DNA of 64,000 nucleotides from Vogesella sp. LIG4 (GTDB lineage: Bacteria > Pseudomonadota > Gammaproteobacteria > Burkholderiales > Chromobacteriaceae). The translations under genes and the position numbers were made by a program. The notes below the pieces were generated by a model. That model was not told the DNA's origin, searched no databases, and worked only from the letters and a program-made list of their open reading frames with translations. Each line of letters opens with the position of its first letter. Positions within the stretch are counted from its first letter, which is position 1. This document shows positions 1 through 8,326 of this stretch, one piece after another. The stretch lies in the NCBI RefSeq assembly GCF_900090205.1, contig NZ_LT607802.1:2792928-2856927 (forward strand). The letters run 5' to 3'.

Positions 1-2
1 AT

Positions 3-125
3 CAGGTAACCGTGAAGATGGAATACCGTCACGACTGGGCCAACCAGGGTGTGTTCCAGAAGGCCGATGGCAGTGCCAGCAAGAACAACGACATCTTTGG
101 CATGCAGATGATCTACGCGTTCTAA
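3..125 (+). CDS. C-terminal end of an outer-membrane beta-barrel protein (partial)
   Basis: This is an open frame entering from the left edge, 40 residues then TAA. The visible end alternates polar and hydrophobic residues (VKMEYRHDW ... FGMQMIYAF) and finishes in Phe. A terminal aromatic residue after an amphipathic strand is the usual C-terminal signature of beta-barrel outer-membrane proteins, read by the BAM machinery. The phrase EYRHDWANQGVF resembles porin-like DUF3138-type barrels of Betaproteobacteria, but too little is present to fix the family. An intrinsic terminator follows closely, so it is the last gene of its transcript. Confidence 0.6.
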   Translation, partial: QVTVKMEYRHDWANQGVFQKADGSASKNNDIFGMQMIYAF

Positions 126-148
126 GTTGGCCGCATGGCATCACCGCA

Positions 149-177
149 AAGGCAGCGAGCAATCGCTGCCTTTTTCT
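149..177 (+). terminator. Intrinsic terminator after the barrel gene
   Basis: A perfect 10-bp stem (AAGGCAGCGA / TCGCTGCCTT) with loop GCAA is followed by a T-rich run. It lies 23 bp beyond the barrel stop codon, just past a copy of the dispersed 10-mer. Confidence 0.85.
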
Positions 178-370
178 TTGCGCGCTTTGCCAGATGGATA
201 TTTTTACAGCGATAAATATGTAATTAGGTTTGCTTTTTGCATAAAAACCCATGCCGATGTGCTGGCAATAAATCCTTGTCGCTTTTGTGTATCGACATTT
301 GCCGCAGATGTCGCCAAGGTGACGCACCCCGCGACAAGGGGGGTGATAGAGCACACACATGGAGAAAAAA

Positions 371-1840
371 ATGCAAACACAGCACAGCGAAACCGGGCTG
401 CGGCGGGAGCTGAAAGCCCGCCACCTGTCGATGATCGCCATTGGCGGTTCCATCGGCACCGGCCTGTTCCTGGCCTCCGGCGCCACGGTGGCCACGGCTG
501 GCCCCGGTTCGGCCCTGCTGGCCTACGGTGTCATCGGCATCATGGTGTATTTCCTGATGACCAGCCTGGGTGAAATGGCTGCCTACCTGCCGGTATCCGG
601 CTCGTTCCAGGTTTACGGCTCGCGTTTCGTCGATCCGGCATTCGGTTTTGCCCTGGGCTGGAACTACTGGTTCAGCTGGGCGGTAACCGTGGCGGTGGAG
701 TTGGCCGCAGCATCCATCGTGATGGGCTACTGGTTTCCGGGCGTGCCCGGCCTGGTGTGGAGCGCGGCCTTCCTCGGCATCGTGTTCCTGTTCAACTATA
801 TCTCGGTGAAGGGTTTCGGCGAGTCGGAGTACTGGTTCTCGCTGCTGAAGGTCATCACCATCATCGCCTTCATCGGCACCGGCACGCTGATGATCTTCGG
901 CATCATGCATGGTGACCATGCGGCCAACTTTGCCCCTGGCCTGCACATGTTCGAAATCGGCGATGCGCCGTTTGTCGGCGGCATGCCGGCCTTCATTTCC
1001 GCCGCCATGGTGGTGGGCTTCTCTTTCATGGGCACCGAGCTGATCGGTGTGGCTGCCGGCGAGTCCGCCGACCCGGCCACCACCATTCCGCGTGCGGTAA
1101 AGCAGGTGTTCTGGCGCATCCTGATGTTCTACGTGCTGGCCATCGTGGTGATCAGCCTGATCCTGCCGTACAACGACCCGTCGCTGCTGAAGAACGGCAT
1201 GGAAGACGTGGGCGCCAGCCCGTTCACCCTGGTATTCAAGCGCGCCGGCTTCGCGCTGGCCGCCGGCATGATGAACAGCGTGATCCTTACCGCCATTCTG
1301 TCGGCGGGCAACTCCGGCCTGTATGCCTCCACCCGCATGCTGCACAACATGGCGCAACACGGCATGGCACCGCGCGTACTGGCCAAGCTGTCGCCGGGCG
1401 GCGTGCCGCGCCGCGCGCTGATCGCTACCACGGTGGTGGCCGCGCTATGCTTCCTGACATCGCTGGTGGACGAGAAGGGCGTGTACCTGTGGCTGCTCAA
1501 CGCCTCGGGCATGACCGGCTTCATCGCCTGGCTGGGCATTGCGGTTTGCCATTACCGCTTCCGCCGCGCCTACCTGCACCAGGGCGGCGAACTGCATGAG
1601 CTGCCGTACCGTGCACGCTGGTTCCCGCTGGGCCCGGTGCTGGCTTTCGGCATCTGCATGCTGGTGATGCTGGGGCAGAACTACGCCGCCTTTACCGGCA
1701 GCCGTGTCGACTGGATGGGCGTGATTGCCACCTATATCGGCATTCCGCTGTTCCTGGTGCTGTGGCTGGGTTACAAGTGGCGTCATCGCACCAGCGTGGT
1801 GCCACTGGCAGATGTCGACCTGGTGAGCAGCCGGGCGTAA
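371..1840 (+). CDS. lysP: Lysine-specific permease, APC superfamily
   Basis: A 489-residue, 12-helix cytoplasmic-membrane amino-acid permease, the same length as E. coli LysP. From memory of that protein the match is close along its whole length: the RRELKARHLSMIAIGGSIGTGLF start, GEMAAYLPVSGSF, FGFALGWNYW, GFSFMGTELIG and NASGMTGFIAWLGIA. It is expected to import L-lysine with protons. I chose ATG 371 because GGAG lies 6 bases upstream; ATG 359 in the same frame would add four residues and lacks a Shine-Dalgarno sequence. The gene stands alone, bounded by terminators. No L-box (lysine riboswitch) was recognised in the roughly 180-bp leader. Arginine permease is possible within the family but less likely. 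Confidence 0.88.
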   Translation: MQTQHSETGLRRELKARHLSMIAIGGSIGTGLFLASGATVATAGPGSALLAYGVIGIMVYFLMTSLGEMAAYLPVSGSFQVYGSRFVDPAFGFALGWNYWFSWAVTVAVELAAASIVMGYWFPGVPGLVWSAAFLGIVFLFNYISVKGFGESEYWFSLLKVITIIAFIGTGTLMIFGIMHGDHAANFAPGLHMFEIGDAPFVGGMPAFISAAMVVGFSFMGTELIGVAAGESADPATTIPRAVKQVFWRILMFYVLAIVVISLILPYNDPSLLKNGMEDVGASPFTLVFKRAGFALAAGMMNSVILTAILSAGNSGLYASTRMLHNMAQHGMAPRVLAKLSPGGVPRRALIATTVVAALCFLTSLVDEKGVYLWLLNASGMTGFIAWLGIAVCHYRFRRAYLHQGGELHELPYRARWFPLGPVLAFGICMLVMLGQNYAAFTGSRVDWMGVIATYIGIPLFLVLWLGYKWRHRTSVVPLADVDLVSSRA

Positions 1841-1846
1841 CTCCCG

Positions 1847-1876
1847 AACGGCCAACCCTAGCGGTTGGCCGTTTTG
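1847..1876 (+). terminator. lysP terminator built from a near-copy of the dispersed motif
   Basis: The 11-bp perfect stem AACGGCCAACC / GGTTGGCCGTT has a 5-base loop and a TTTT tail, 6 bp after the lysP stop. Each arm carries GTTGGCCG, the first eight bases of the dispersed 10-mer, so the terminator is an inverted pair of near-motifs. Confidence 0.85.
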
Positions 1877-2052
1877 CTTTCAGCGGTATCAGCTGTGATA
1901 AGCAGCTGCCGAATTTGCAGATTCTGCTGGTGAATTTGACAGGCTGTCTTACAAAAAGAGAGTGGCCGGGCAAACATGGCGGATGCGTAAGCATCTGTCA
2001 CGATCTTTTGGCAGGTGTTGCCTGCGGACGTTATCCAGTTGGGGGCAAGCAG

Positions 2053-2529
2053 ATGAAGCGGAAAGAATATGGTGGTGTACGGGCCGGCTGGCTGTGCTGG
2101 CTCTGCCTGCTGCTGGTGCCGGCGGCGATGGCGGAGGAGGCGGGTATTGGTACCGTCAAGACGGTAAGCGGCAATGTGCAGATCAAGCGCGGCACGCAGG
2201 CGGTGCCGGCGGTGCCAGGGCAGACCCTGCAGGTGGCCGACCAGGTGCAGACCGGGGCCGCCAGCGCGGTGGGCATCATGCTGCGCGACAAGACGATGCT
2301 TTCCGCGGGGGCGATGTCGTTGCTGCAGCTCGATAAATTCAACTTCGACAACAAGACACAGCAGGGGGCGCTGCAGGCCACGCTGAAGAAAGGCCGGCTG
2401 GGCGTGATTTCCGGCGCCATTGCCAAGCACTCGCCAGAGTCCGTGCAGTTCCGCACTTCGACCATGACCCTGGGGGTGCGCGGCACCGAATTCATCATCG
2501 AAGCGCAGGACCGGGGGGATACGCCATGA
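2053..2529 (+). CDS. Secreted FecR-domain protein
   Basis: 158 residues with an N-terminal signal peptide (hydrophobic stretch about 12-25, likely cleavage after AMA at 27), so it is probably periplasmic. The rest is a FecR-type domain: a GTVKTVSGNVQIKRG start, a DQVQTGAASAVGIML middle and the conserved TLGVRGTEF near the end. FecR domains in this setting are thought to be extracytoplasmic sensor or anchoring modules. ATG 2053 was chosen because the longer frame upstream has no signal sequence. The stop overlaps the next ATG by four bases (ATGA at 2526), so it is translationally coupled to the OmpA-like gene and probably co-transcribed with the CHASE2 protein. The ligand is unknown. Confidence 0.8.
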   Translation: MKRKEYGGVRAGWLCWLCLLLVPAAMAEEAGIGTVKTVSGNVQIKRGTQAVPAVPGQTLQVADQVQTGAASAVGIMLRDKTMLSAGAMSLLQLDKFNFDNKTQQGALQATLKKGRLGVISGAIAKHSPESVQFRTSTMTLGVRGTEFIIEAQDRGDTP

Positions 2530-3116
2530 ACGGAGCAGTCCTGGTATTGCTGGCGGGCATAGTGGCTTTTCTGCAGCATCCGGCGCCGGATCGGGTAGTG
2601 CTGTTGCCGGCACCGGATGGAAGCGTGGGCAAGGTCATCGTCAGCACTGCCGGCGGCGAGAAGGAAATCGCGCAGGCCTATGCCACGGCGGCGGTCACGC
2701 CCGGTGGCGGCGTGCAGAGCGGTAGCGCGGCCGAGACCGAGGTGGCCACGCGTTACGCTGACGTGCTGCAGGCGCGGCCCAGACGGCCCGCCAGCTATCT
2801 GCTGTACTTCCAGAACGACAGCGACCAGCTGACCGATGCATCGCAGGCTACGCTGGAGGCGCTGAAGCAGGATGTGGCCAGCCGGCCGGTGCCGGAAATC
2901 CTGGTGATCGGCCACACTGACCTGGTGGGCAGCAGCGACTACAACGACAACCTGTCACTGCAGCGGGCGCAGGTGATTGCCGGCATGCTGCAGCAGCTGG
3001 GCGTACAACCCAAGTCGCTGGAGGTAACCGGCCGCGGCATGCGCGAGCCGCTGGTGCCGACCGCCAACGGCGTGGAGGAACCACGCAATCGCCGGGTGGA
3101 AGTCTCGGTGCGCTGA
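2526..3116 (+). CDS. OmpA-like peptidoglycan-binding domain protein
   Basis: 196 residues. A short hydrophobic N-terminus (about 3-16) could be an uncleaved anchor or weak signal. The C-terminal 110 residues are an OmpA/MotB-type domain: YLLYFQNDSDQLT starts it, GHTDLVGSSDYNDNLSLQRAQ carries the family's Asp and Arg contact positions, and RNRRVEVSVR ends it. Such domains bind meso-diaminopimelate in peptidoglycan. The gene starts inside the FecR gene's stop and is followed 18 bp later by the CHASE2/HD-GYP gene, so the three probably form one envelope-sensing unit. No outer-membrane barrel or lipobox is present. Confidence 0.8.
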   Translation: MNGAVLVLLAGIVAFLQHPAPDRVVLLPAPDGSVGKVIVSTAGGEKEIAQAYATAAVTPGGGVQSGSAAETEVATRYADVLQARPRRPASYLLYFQNDSDQLTDASQATLEALKQDVASRPVPEILVIGHTDLVGSSDYNDNLSLQRAQVIAGMLQQLGVQPKSLEVTGRGMREPLVPTANGVEEPRNRRVEVSVR

Positions 3117-3134
3117 GCTGACAAGTGGGGTGCC

Positions 3135-6100
3135 ATGTCCTTTCCGCTGCGTTCACAAAACATGTTGCGCCGCCTGCTGACAGGGGGCCGTGGCCGGCCG
3201 GTGGCTGCCTTGCTGCTGGCGATCCTGCTGTTGCTGCAGCTCGCCACCCAGCTGCCGCCCACCTGGCCCCAGCTGTCGCCGCCGCTACCGGCAGTGCTGG
3301 CCGTGGCGGGCGCACCGCTGGATGCCGCCCGCACCTGGCTGTTCGACAGCTTCCAGAAATTGATGCCGCGCAAGGTGCACAATCAGCCGGTGACCATTGT
3401 GGCCATCGACGAGAAAAGCCTGCGGCAAGTGGGGCAGTGGCCATGGCCGCGCGACAGGTTGGCCGCATTGATCGACAGCATCCACCGCCGCCAGCCAGCG
3501 GCACTGGGGCTGGATATCTACATGCCGGAGGCGGATCAGAGCTCGCCCGACCTGCTGGCGGCGCGCCTGCCCGCCAGCCAGCATGCGCTGGCCGACCAGC
3601 TGCGCGCCTTGCCCGGCAATGACCGCGTGCTGTCCCAGGCACTGGCTGCCGCGCCGACGGTGCTGGGCGCTGCGGGTTTCGACTTTCGTGCCTACACCAC
3701 CAGCACCGGCATGCGCAGCGTGCCGATGCGCGTGATGGGGGCCGACCCGCGGCCCTTCGTGCGTCACTATCCGCAAGTGCTGGCCAGCCTGCCGCAGCTG
3801 CAGGCCGCCGCCAGCGGCCAGGCGCTGTTGAGCGTGGATGCGCAGAGCGGCGGCGTGCGGCGCGTTGCCATGCTGGCCACGGTGGGCGAGCAGCTGGTGC
3901 CGGGGCTGGCACTGGAAATGTTCCGCGTCGGCACCGGCGATGATGCGATCCGGGTGAGCAGCAACGCGCATGGCGTGACATCGGTGCGGGTGGCCGAGCT
4001 GGAGGTACCCACCCAGGGCAATGGCGACATCTACCTGCACTTTGCCCGCCAGGCCGACGGCATGGCGCGCTATGTCTCGGCGGTGGATGTGATGCAGGGC
4101 CGGGTGGATGCCTCGATGCTGGCCGGCAAGCTGGTACTGGTGGGGCTGACCGGCTCCGGGCTCAACGATATGCGCTACACCGCGCTGCAGGAGCTGGTGC
4201 CGGGTATCGAGATCCAGGCCCAGGTGATGGAGACGCTGTACGACGGCACCTTCCTGCAGCGGCCCTGGTGGTTCCTGTGGGCGGAGTTGGGCACGGGGCT
4301 GCTGCTGGGCATGACCCTGCTGTGGCACATTCCGCGTGGCGACAGCGGCCCGGCGCGCTGGCTCAAGCAGCAGCCGCAGCGCGCGGTGTGGCTGAGTGTG
4401 GGCTTGGCATTGCTGGCCTATGCGCTGGGGCTGGCACTGTTCCAGTATCGCGGCCTGCTGCTGGATGTCAGTGCCATCGTGATCGAGCTGGTGCTGCTGC
4501 TGGCGGTGCTCTTGGGTAGCGGCATGCTGGCCAGCCTGGCCGATGCCCGCGTCAAGCTGGCTGGCCTGGTGGAAAGCGGCCTGGCGCTGGGGCGGCTGCA
4601 GCAGCGCGACAGCCTGTTGCGCACCACGCTGAATGTGGCCTGCGAGATGAGCTACTGCGAAGGCGCGGCGGTGCTGCTGCGCGGGGAGGACAATAGCCTG
4701 CGCTACGTGCTGCACACCTATCCGGGCGAGGTGCCGGCTAACGCACGATGGCGGCACAGCCTGCCGGGGCAGGTGCTGGCCAGTGGCGAATCGTGCCAGC
4801 TTGTCGGGCTGGCCGAAAGCGACGACAAGCTGGCGGCCAATACTTACGAGCTGCTGCGGCAGGTCGGCATTGAGGCGGACTCACTGCTGGCACTGCCGAT
4901 GAAGGCGCACGCGGACGAGGTGGTCGGGGTGATCCTGCTGTGCAATGCCCGCGATGACTACAGCAAGGAGCTGATTCCCTTCGACCCCAAGCTGCTGCCG
5001 TTCATGGAAGCGTTGGCCGCACAGGCGGCAGTGGCGATGGAAAACCTGGAGCTGGTGGAATCGCAGAAAGCGCTGATGGACGCGATGATCCGCATCATCG
5101 CCGGCGCCATCGATGCCAAGAGTCCGTACACCGGCGGCCATTGCGAGCGGGTGCCGGAGCTGGCCTTCATGTTGGCCGAGGCTGCCTGTGCTGTGGAGCA
5201 GGGGCCGCTGGCCGATTTTGCCTTCCGCAACGAGGACGAGTGGCGCGAGTTCCGCATCGGCGCCTGGCTGCACGACTGCGGCAAGGTCACCACCCCGGAA
5301 TACGTGGTGGACAAGGCCACCAAGCTGGAGACCATCTACAACCGCCTGCACGAGGTGCGCACCCGCTTCGAAGTGCTGTTGCGTGACGCGCGCATTGCCC
5401 GGCTGGAGGCCATCCATCTGCATGGCGCGGACCCGGAGCAGGAAGATGCAAGGTTGGCCGCACGCGAGGCCGAACTGCATGACGACTTCGCCTTCGTGGC
5501 AAGCTGCAACCAGGGTGGCGAATTCATGGCGCCGGAACGCATCGCACGGCTGCAGCGCATTGCCGCGCAAAGCTGGTGGCGCCATTTTGACGACCGGCTG
5601 GGGCTGTCGCAGGAGGAGGAACTGCGCTGCGCCGGCATGGCGCCGCAGGCCTTGCCGGCCGAGGAAAAACTGCTGGCCGACAAGGCGCAGCATCTGTTCG
5701 AGCGCCCGCCCAGCAAGGCGCTGGACCCGAAATACGGCTTCCGGCTGCAGGTGCCGCACTATCTTTACAACCAGGGCGAGCTGTACAACCTCAGCGTCGG
5801 CCGCGGTACGCTGACCGAGGAGGAACGCTTCAAGATCAACGAGCACATCATCCAGACCATCGTGATGCTGGATCAGATGCCGCTGCCCAAGTCACTGCGA
5901 CGGGTGCCGGAATACGCAGGCACCCACCACGAAACGCTGATCGGCAGCGGCTACCCGCGCAAGCTGGCCGCAGACGAGCTGTCGATACCGGCGCGCATCA
6001 TGGCCATTGCCGACATCTTCGAGGCGCTTACCGCGTCGGACCGGCCGTACAAGCGCGGCAAGACGCTGTCCGAGTCGGTGGCCATCCTGTACCGCTTCAA

Positions 6101-6257
6101 GCAGGACAAGCACATCGACCCGGTGCTGTTCGACCTGTTTCTCACTTCCGGCATCTACCGCCGCTATGGCGAGCGCTACCTGCGGCCGGCGCAGCTGGAC
6201 GAGGTGGATATTGCCCGCTACCTGGGGCCGCTTGACACCGTACCGCAGCCGGGCTGA
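3135..6257 (+). CDS. CHASE2 - GAF - HD-GYP membrane signalling protein
   Basis: 1040 residues. N-terminal membrane segment (about 22-42), a periplasmic CHASE2 sensor (about 60-370, with FQKLMPRKVHNQPVTIVAIDEKSL and LVLVGLTGSGLNDM), three transmembrane helices (about 376-470), a cytoplasmic GAF domain (about 485-640) and an HD-GYP phosphodiesterase domain (about 655-1020). HD catalytic motif HDCGK begins at residue 713 and GSGYP at 937, preceded by HHE, so metal-binding residues are kept. About 220 residues separate the two motifs against roughly 65 in standard HD-GYP domains, so an insertion is present. Predicted activity is cyclic-di-GMP hydrolysis controlled by an envelope signal, perhaps from the FecR and OmpA-like partners. 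Confidence 0.82.
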   Translation: MSFPLRSQNMLRRLLTGGRGRPVAALLLAILLLLQLATQLPPTWPQLSPPLPAVLAVAGAPLDAARTWLFDSFQKLMPRKVHNQPVTIVAIDEKSLRQVGQWPWPRDRLAALIDSIHRRQPAALGLDIYMPEADQSSPDLLAARLPASQHALADQLRALPGNDRVLSQALAAAPTVLGAAGFDFRAYTTSTGMRSVPMRVMGADPRPFVRHYPQVLASLPQLQAAASGQALLSVDAQSGGVRRVAMLATVGEQLVPGLALEMFRVGTGDDAIRVSSNAHGVTSVRVAELEVPTQGNGDIYLHFARQADGMARYVSAVDVMQGRVDASMLAGKLVLVGLTGSGLNDMRYTALQELVPGIEIQAQVMETLYDGTFLQRPWWFLWAELGTGLLLGMTLLWHIPRGDSGPARWLKQQPQRAVWLSVGLALLAYALGLALFQYRGLLLDVSAIVIELVLLLAVLLGSGMLASLADARVKLAGLVESGLALGRLQQRDSLLRTTLNVACEMSYCEGAAVLLRGEDNSLRYVLHTYPGEVPANARWRHSLPGQVLASGESCQLVGLAESDDKLAANTYELLRQVGIEADSLLALPMKAHADEVVGVILLCNARDDYSKELIPFDPKLLPFMEALAAQAAVAMENLELVESQKALMDAMIRIIAGAIDAKSPYTGGHCERVPELAFMLAEAACAVEQGPLADFAFRNEDEWREFRIGAWLHDCGKVTTPEYVVDKATKLETIYNRLHEVRTRFEVLLRDARIARLEAIHLHGADPEQEDARLAAREAELHDDFAFVASCNQGGEFMAPERIARLQRIAAQSWWRHFDDRLGLSQEEELRCAGMAPQALPAEEKLLADKAQHLFERPPSKALDPKYGFRLQVPHYLYNQGELYNLSVGRGTLTEEERFKINEHIIQTIVMLDQMPLPKSLRRVPEYAGTHHETLIGSGYPRKLAADELSIPARIMAIADIFEALTASDRPYKRGKTLSESVAILYRFKQDKHIDPVLFDLFLTSGIYRRYGERYLRPAQLDEVDIARYLGPLDTVPQPG

Positions 6258-6260
6258 GCG

Positions 6261-7013
6261 TCAGCCGCCGTCACCATCGCCATCGCAGAACCACACCGCA
6301 TCCGGCAGCTGGCCGAACACCTGCTGCAGGCCCTCGCCCCAGCCCTGGCGCAGGGCCTGGAAGTAGGGGTCGTCCTCGGTAACGCGGTGGCGTGGTGCAA
6401 AGTCGAAGTTGTCCCGCTGCTGCCACAGCAGGTCGATGGGCAGGCCCACCGACAGGTTGGAGCGGATGGTGGAATCGAACGAGACCAGCGTGCACTTGAT
6501 CGCCTGCGCCAGTGAGGTGTCGTGGTGGATCACCCGGTCGATGATGGGCTTGCCGTACTTGGCTTCGCCTATCTGCAGATAGGGCGTGTCCGGTGTGGCT
6601 TCGATGAAATTGCCCTGCGGGTAGACCTGGAACAGCCGCGGCGCCTCGCCCTTGATCTGCCCGCCCAGCAGAAAGCTGCAGCTGTAGTCCACGCCCTGCG
6701 ACTGGGTCTGTCCGTCGCCGTCGCGGGCGATCACCTCGCGCACGGTGCGGCCCAGCAGCTCCGCCGCTTCGTACATGCTCTGCACGGTGTGCAGGTTGGC
6801 CGCATGGTGCTGCAGCCGGCTTTTCAGCAGGCTCACCACGCTCTGGGTGGTGGCGAGGTTGCCGGCGCTCAACAGCACGATCTGCCGCTCGCCCGGCACC
6901 GGGATCACGGTCATTTTGCGGAAGGTGGCCACGTGGTCCACCCCCGCGTTGGTGCGCGAATCGGAAGCGAAGATCAGCCCCTCGTTCAGCACCATGCCGA
7001 CACAGTAAGTCAT
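6261..7013 (-). CDS. Anbu, proteasome-like Ntn-hydrolase
   Basis: 250 residues beginning MTYCVG, so Met removal would expose the catalytic Thr expected of proteasome-fold peptidases. LIFASDSRTNAGVDHVATFRK is the hallmark start of the Anbu (ancestral beta subunit) family, and the QIVLLSAGNLATTQSVV segment follows the same fold. Anbu forms large open rings; its substrate is unsettled. The start overlaps the transglutaminase stop (ATGA), and it is the last gene of a five-gene minus-strand operon whose other members are the usual Anbu partners. The gene ends 3 bp from the convergent CHASE2 gene with no clear terminator between. ATG 7013 is chosen because upstream codons lie in the neighbour's frame. 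Confidence 0.9.
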   Translation of the reverse strand: MTYCVGMVLNEGLIFASDSRTNAGVDHVATFRKMTVIPVPGERQIVLLSAGNLATTQSVVSLLKSRLQHHAANLHTVQSMYEAAELLGRTVREVIARDGDGQTQSQGVDYSCSFLLGGQIKGEAPRLFQVYPQGNFIEATPDTPYLQIGEAKYGKPIIDRVIHHDTSLAQAIKCTLVSFDSTIRSNLSVGLPIDLLWQQRDNFDFAPRHRVTEDDPYFQALRQGWGEGLQQVFGQLPDAVWFCDGDGDGG

Positions 7014-7804
7014 TGCTGATCCGCCTCCGTTACCTGGGCGCGTGCCTGCAGCGCCTCGCTGCCGCCGCCGCGGCGCACACCGCGCACCGGGCTGGCGTCG
7101 GTGTAGTCCAGCCCCACCGCCAGCTTCAGGTGGTGGCGGTCCGGCAGCATGCGGTTGCTGATGTCGAAGCCCTGCCAGCGGCCGTCGGCATGTACCTCGG
7201 CCCAGGCGTGGCTGGCAACGTGGGTGTCGCGCTCGCTCAGCAGATAGCCGCTGACATAACGCGCCGGCAGGCCCAGGCTGCGGCAGGCGGCAATGAACAC
7301 GTGGCTGTGGTCCTGGCATACGCCGGCCCCCAGCGCGTAGGCGTCGCTGGCGGTGGTCGTGGCGCCGGTGACGCCGCCGGTGTAGGGCATGGCATCGGCT
7401 ACTGCCAGCATCAGCGCGGTGAGGCCGCTGCCGGCATCGGCGGCGATGGCCTCGGCATGGTTGGCCGCAAGCTGGCGGATGGCGGCGTCGGGCTCGGTGA
7501 GTGCGCTGTCGCGCAGGAATACCGACGGCAGCAGCACCTCGGCCTCGTCCGACCAGTCGTCACAGGTTTCCACCACGCCATGGGCGCGCAGGTGGATCTC
7601 GCTGTGCGGCGTGTCCAGGGTGAGCACGTGCAGGATGTTGCCATAGGCATCGGTGCTCTGGCTGGCGGCCACCGGCAGCTCCAGCTGCCAGCTGATGATG
7701 CGCTGGTGGCTGTTTTCCGGCGGTGTCAGCCGCAGGTACTGGGTGCTGTGGCTGACGGTGCCGTCGTAGCGGTACACGGTTTCGTGGTCGATGGTCAGTT
7801 GCAT
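7010..7804 (-). CDS. Transglutaminase-like cysteine peptidase of the Anbu operon
   Basis: 264 residues: an N-terminal beta domain (MQLTIDHETVYRYDGTVSHS) followed by a transglutaminase core. The catalytic triad is visible: Cys163 in GAGVCQDHSH, His199 in ASHAWAEV and Asp214 in FDISN. Cytoplasmic, with no signal peptide. Such proteins are presumed amidases or peptidases, or protein cross-linkers. Proteins of this type are commonly encoded beside alpha-E, circularly permuted ATP-grasp and Anbu, a set proposed to make and break a peptide-like tag or product. It overlaps Anbu by four bases and lies 9 bp from the GNAT gene. Confidence 0.88.
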   Translation of the reverse strand: MQLTIDHETVYRYDGTVSHSTQYLRLTPPENSHQRIISWQLELPVAASQSTDAYGNILHVLTLDTPHSEIHLRAHGVVETCDDWSDEAEVLLPSVFLRDSALTEPDAAIRQLAANHAEAIAADAGSGLTALMLAVADAMPYTGGVTGATTTASDAYALGAGVCQDHSHVFIAACRSLGLPARYVSGYLLSERDTHVASHAWAEVHADGRWQGFDISNRMLPDRHHLKLAVGLDYTDASPVRGVRRGGGSEALQARAQVTEADQQ

Positions 7805-7813
7805 GATGCCTCC

Positions 7814-8326
7814 TTAAGTGGGTGAGGACAGTGATCGTTGCCAGTAGGCCACGTCCAGCCAGCGGCCGAACTTGCGGCCAACCTGTTCGAACTGCGCCAC
7901 CTGCTTGAAGCCCAGTGCGCGGTGCAGCGCATCGCTGGCCGGGTTGGGTTGCGCCACGCCGCCGATCACCGTGCGCAGGCCGAGGTCGGTGAGCCGCTGC
8001 AGCAGCTCGCGGTACAGCAGCTTGCCCAGGCCCTGGCCCACGGTGGCCTGGCGCAGGTAGATGCTGGCTTCCACGCTGTGGCGGTAGGCCGGGCGCACGC
8101 GCCAGCGGCTGGCATAGGCATAGCCGAACAGCTCGCCGTCCTCGGCTTCGGCCACCAGCCAGGGCAGCCCCTGCGCCTGGGTGCCGGCGATGCGCTCGGC
8201 CATCTCGGCCACGCTTACCGGCTGTTCCTCGAAGGAGATGGTGGTGTACTCGATGTAGGGGTTGTAGATGGCGCAGACGGCGGCGGCGTCGTTCGGGCTC
8301 GCCTCGCGGATGATCAATTGACTCAT
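7814..8326 (-). CDS. GNAT-family N-acetyltransferase (phosphinothricin/methionine sulfoximine type)
   Basis: 170 residues with the GNAT fold. MSQLIIREASPNDAAAVCAIYNPYI and the acetyl-CoA loop around GQGLGKLLY (residues 97-105), followed by GLRTVIGGVAQPNPASDALH, are typical of the PAT/MddA subfamily that acetylates phosphinothricin, methionine sulfoximine or related small amines. Its start overlaps the alpha-E stop by four bases and its stop lies just before the transglutaminase, so it is locked into the Anbu operon. A GNAT is not part of the minimal Anbu set as I know it; it may modify the product of that pathway or simply ride along. Confidence 0.85.
   Translation of the reverse strand: MSQLIIREASPNDAAAVCAIYNPYIEYTTISFEEQPVSVAEMAERIAGTQAQGLPWLVAEAEDGELFGYAYASRWRVRPAYRHSVEASIYLRQATVGQGLGKLLYRELLQRLTDLGLRTVIGGVAQPNPASDALHRALGFKQVAQFEQVGRKFGRWLDVAYWQRSLSSPT

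Noticed and set aside
224..1360. Long minus-strand open frame opposite lysP (and similar long antisense frames opposite infB, lepA, acnD and fadD).
   Set aside because: High-GC shadow frames: no ribosome sites, His/Gln/Arg-rich translations and perfect overlap with well-supported genes.
2011..2026. TTGGCAGGTGTTGCC upstream of the FecR gene, resembling a sigma-54 promoter.
   Set aside because: The GG and GC elements are 8 bases apart instead of 10, so the spacing does not fit.
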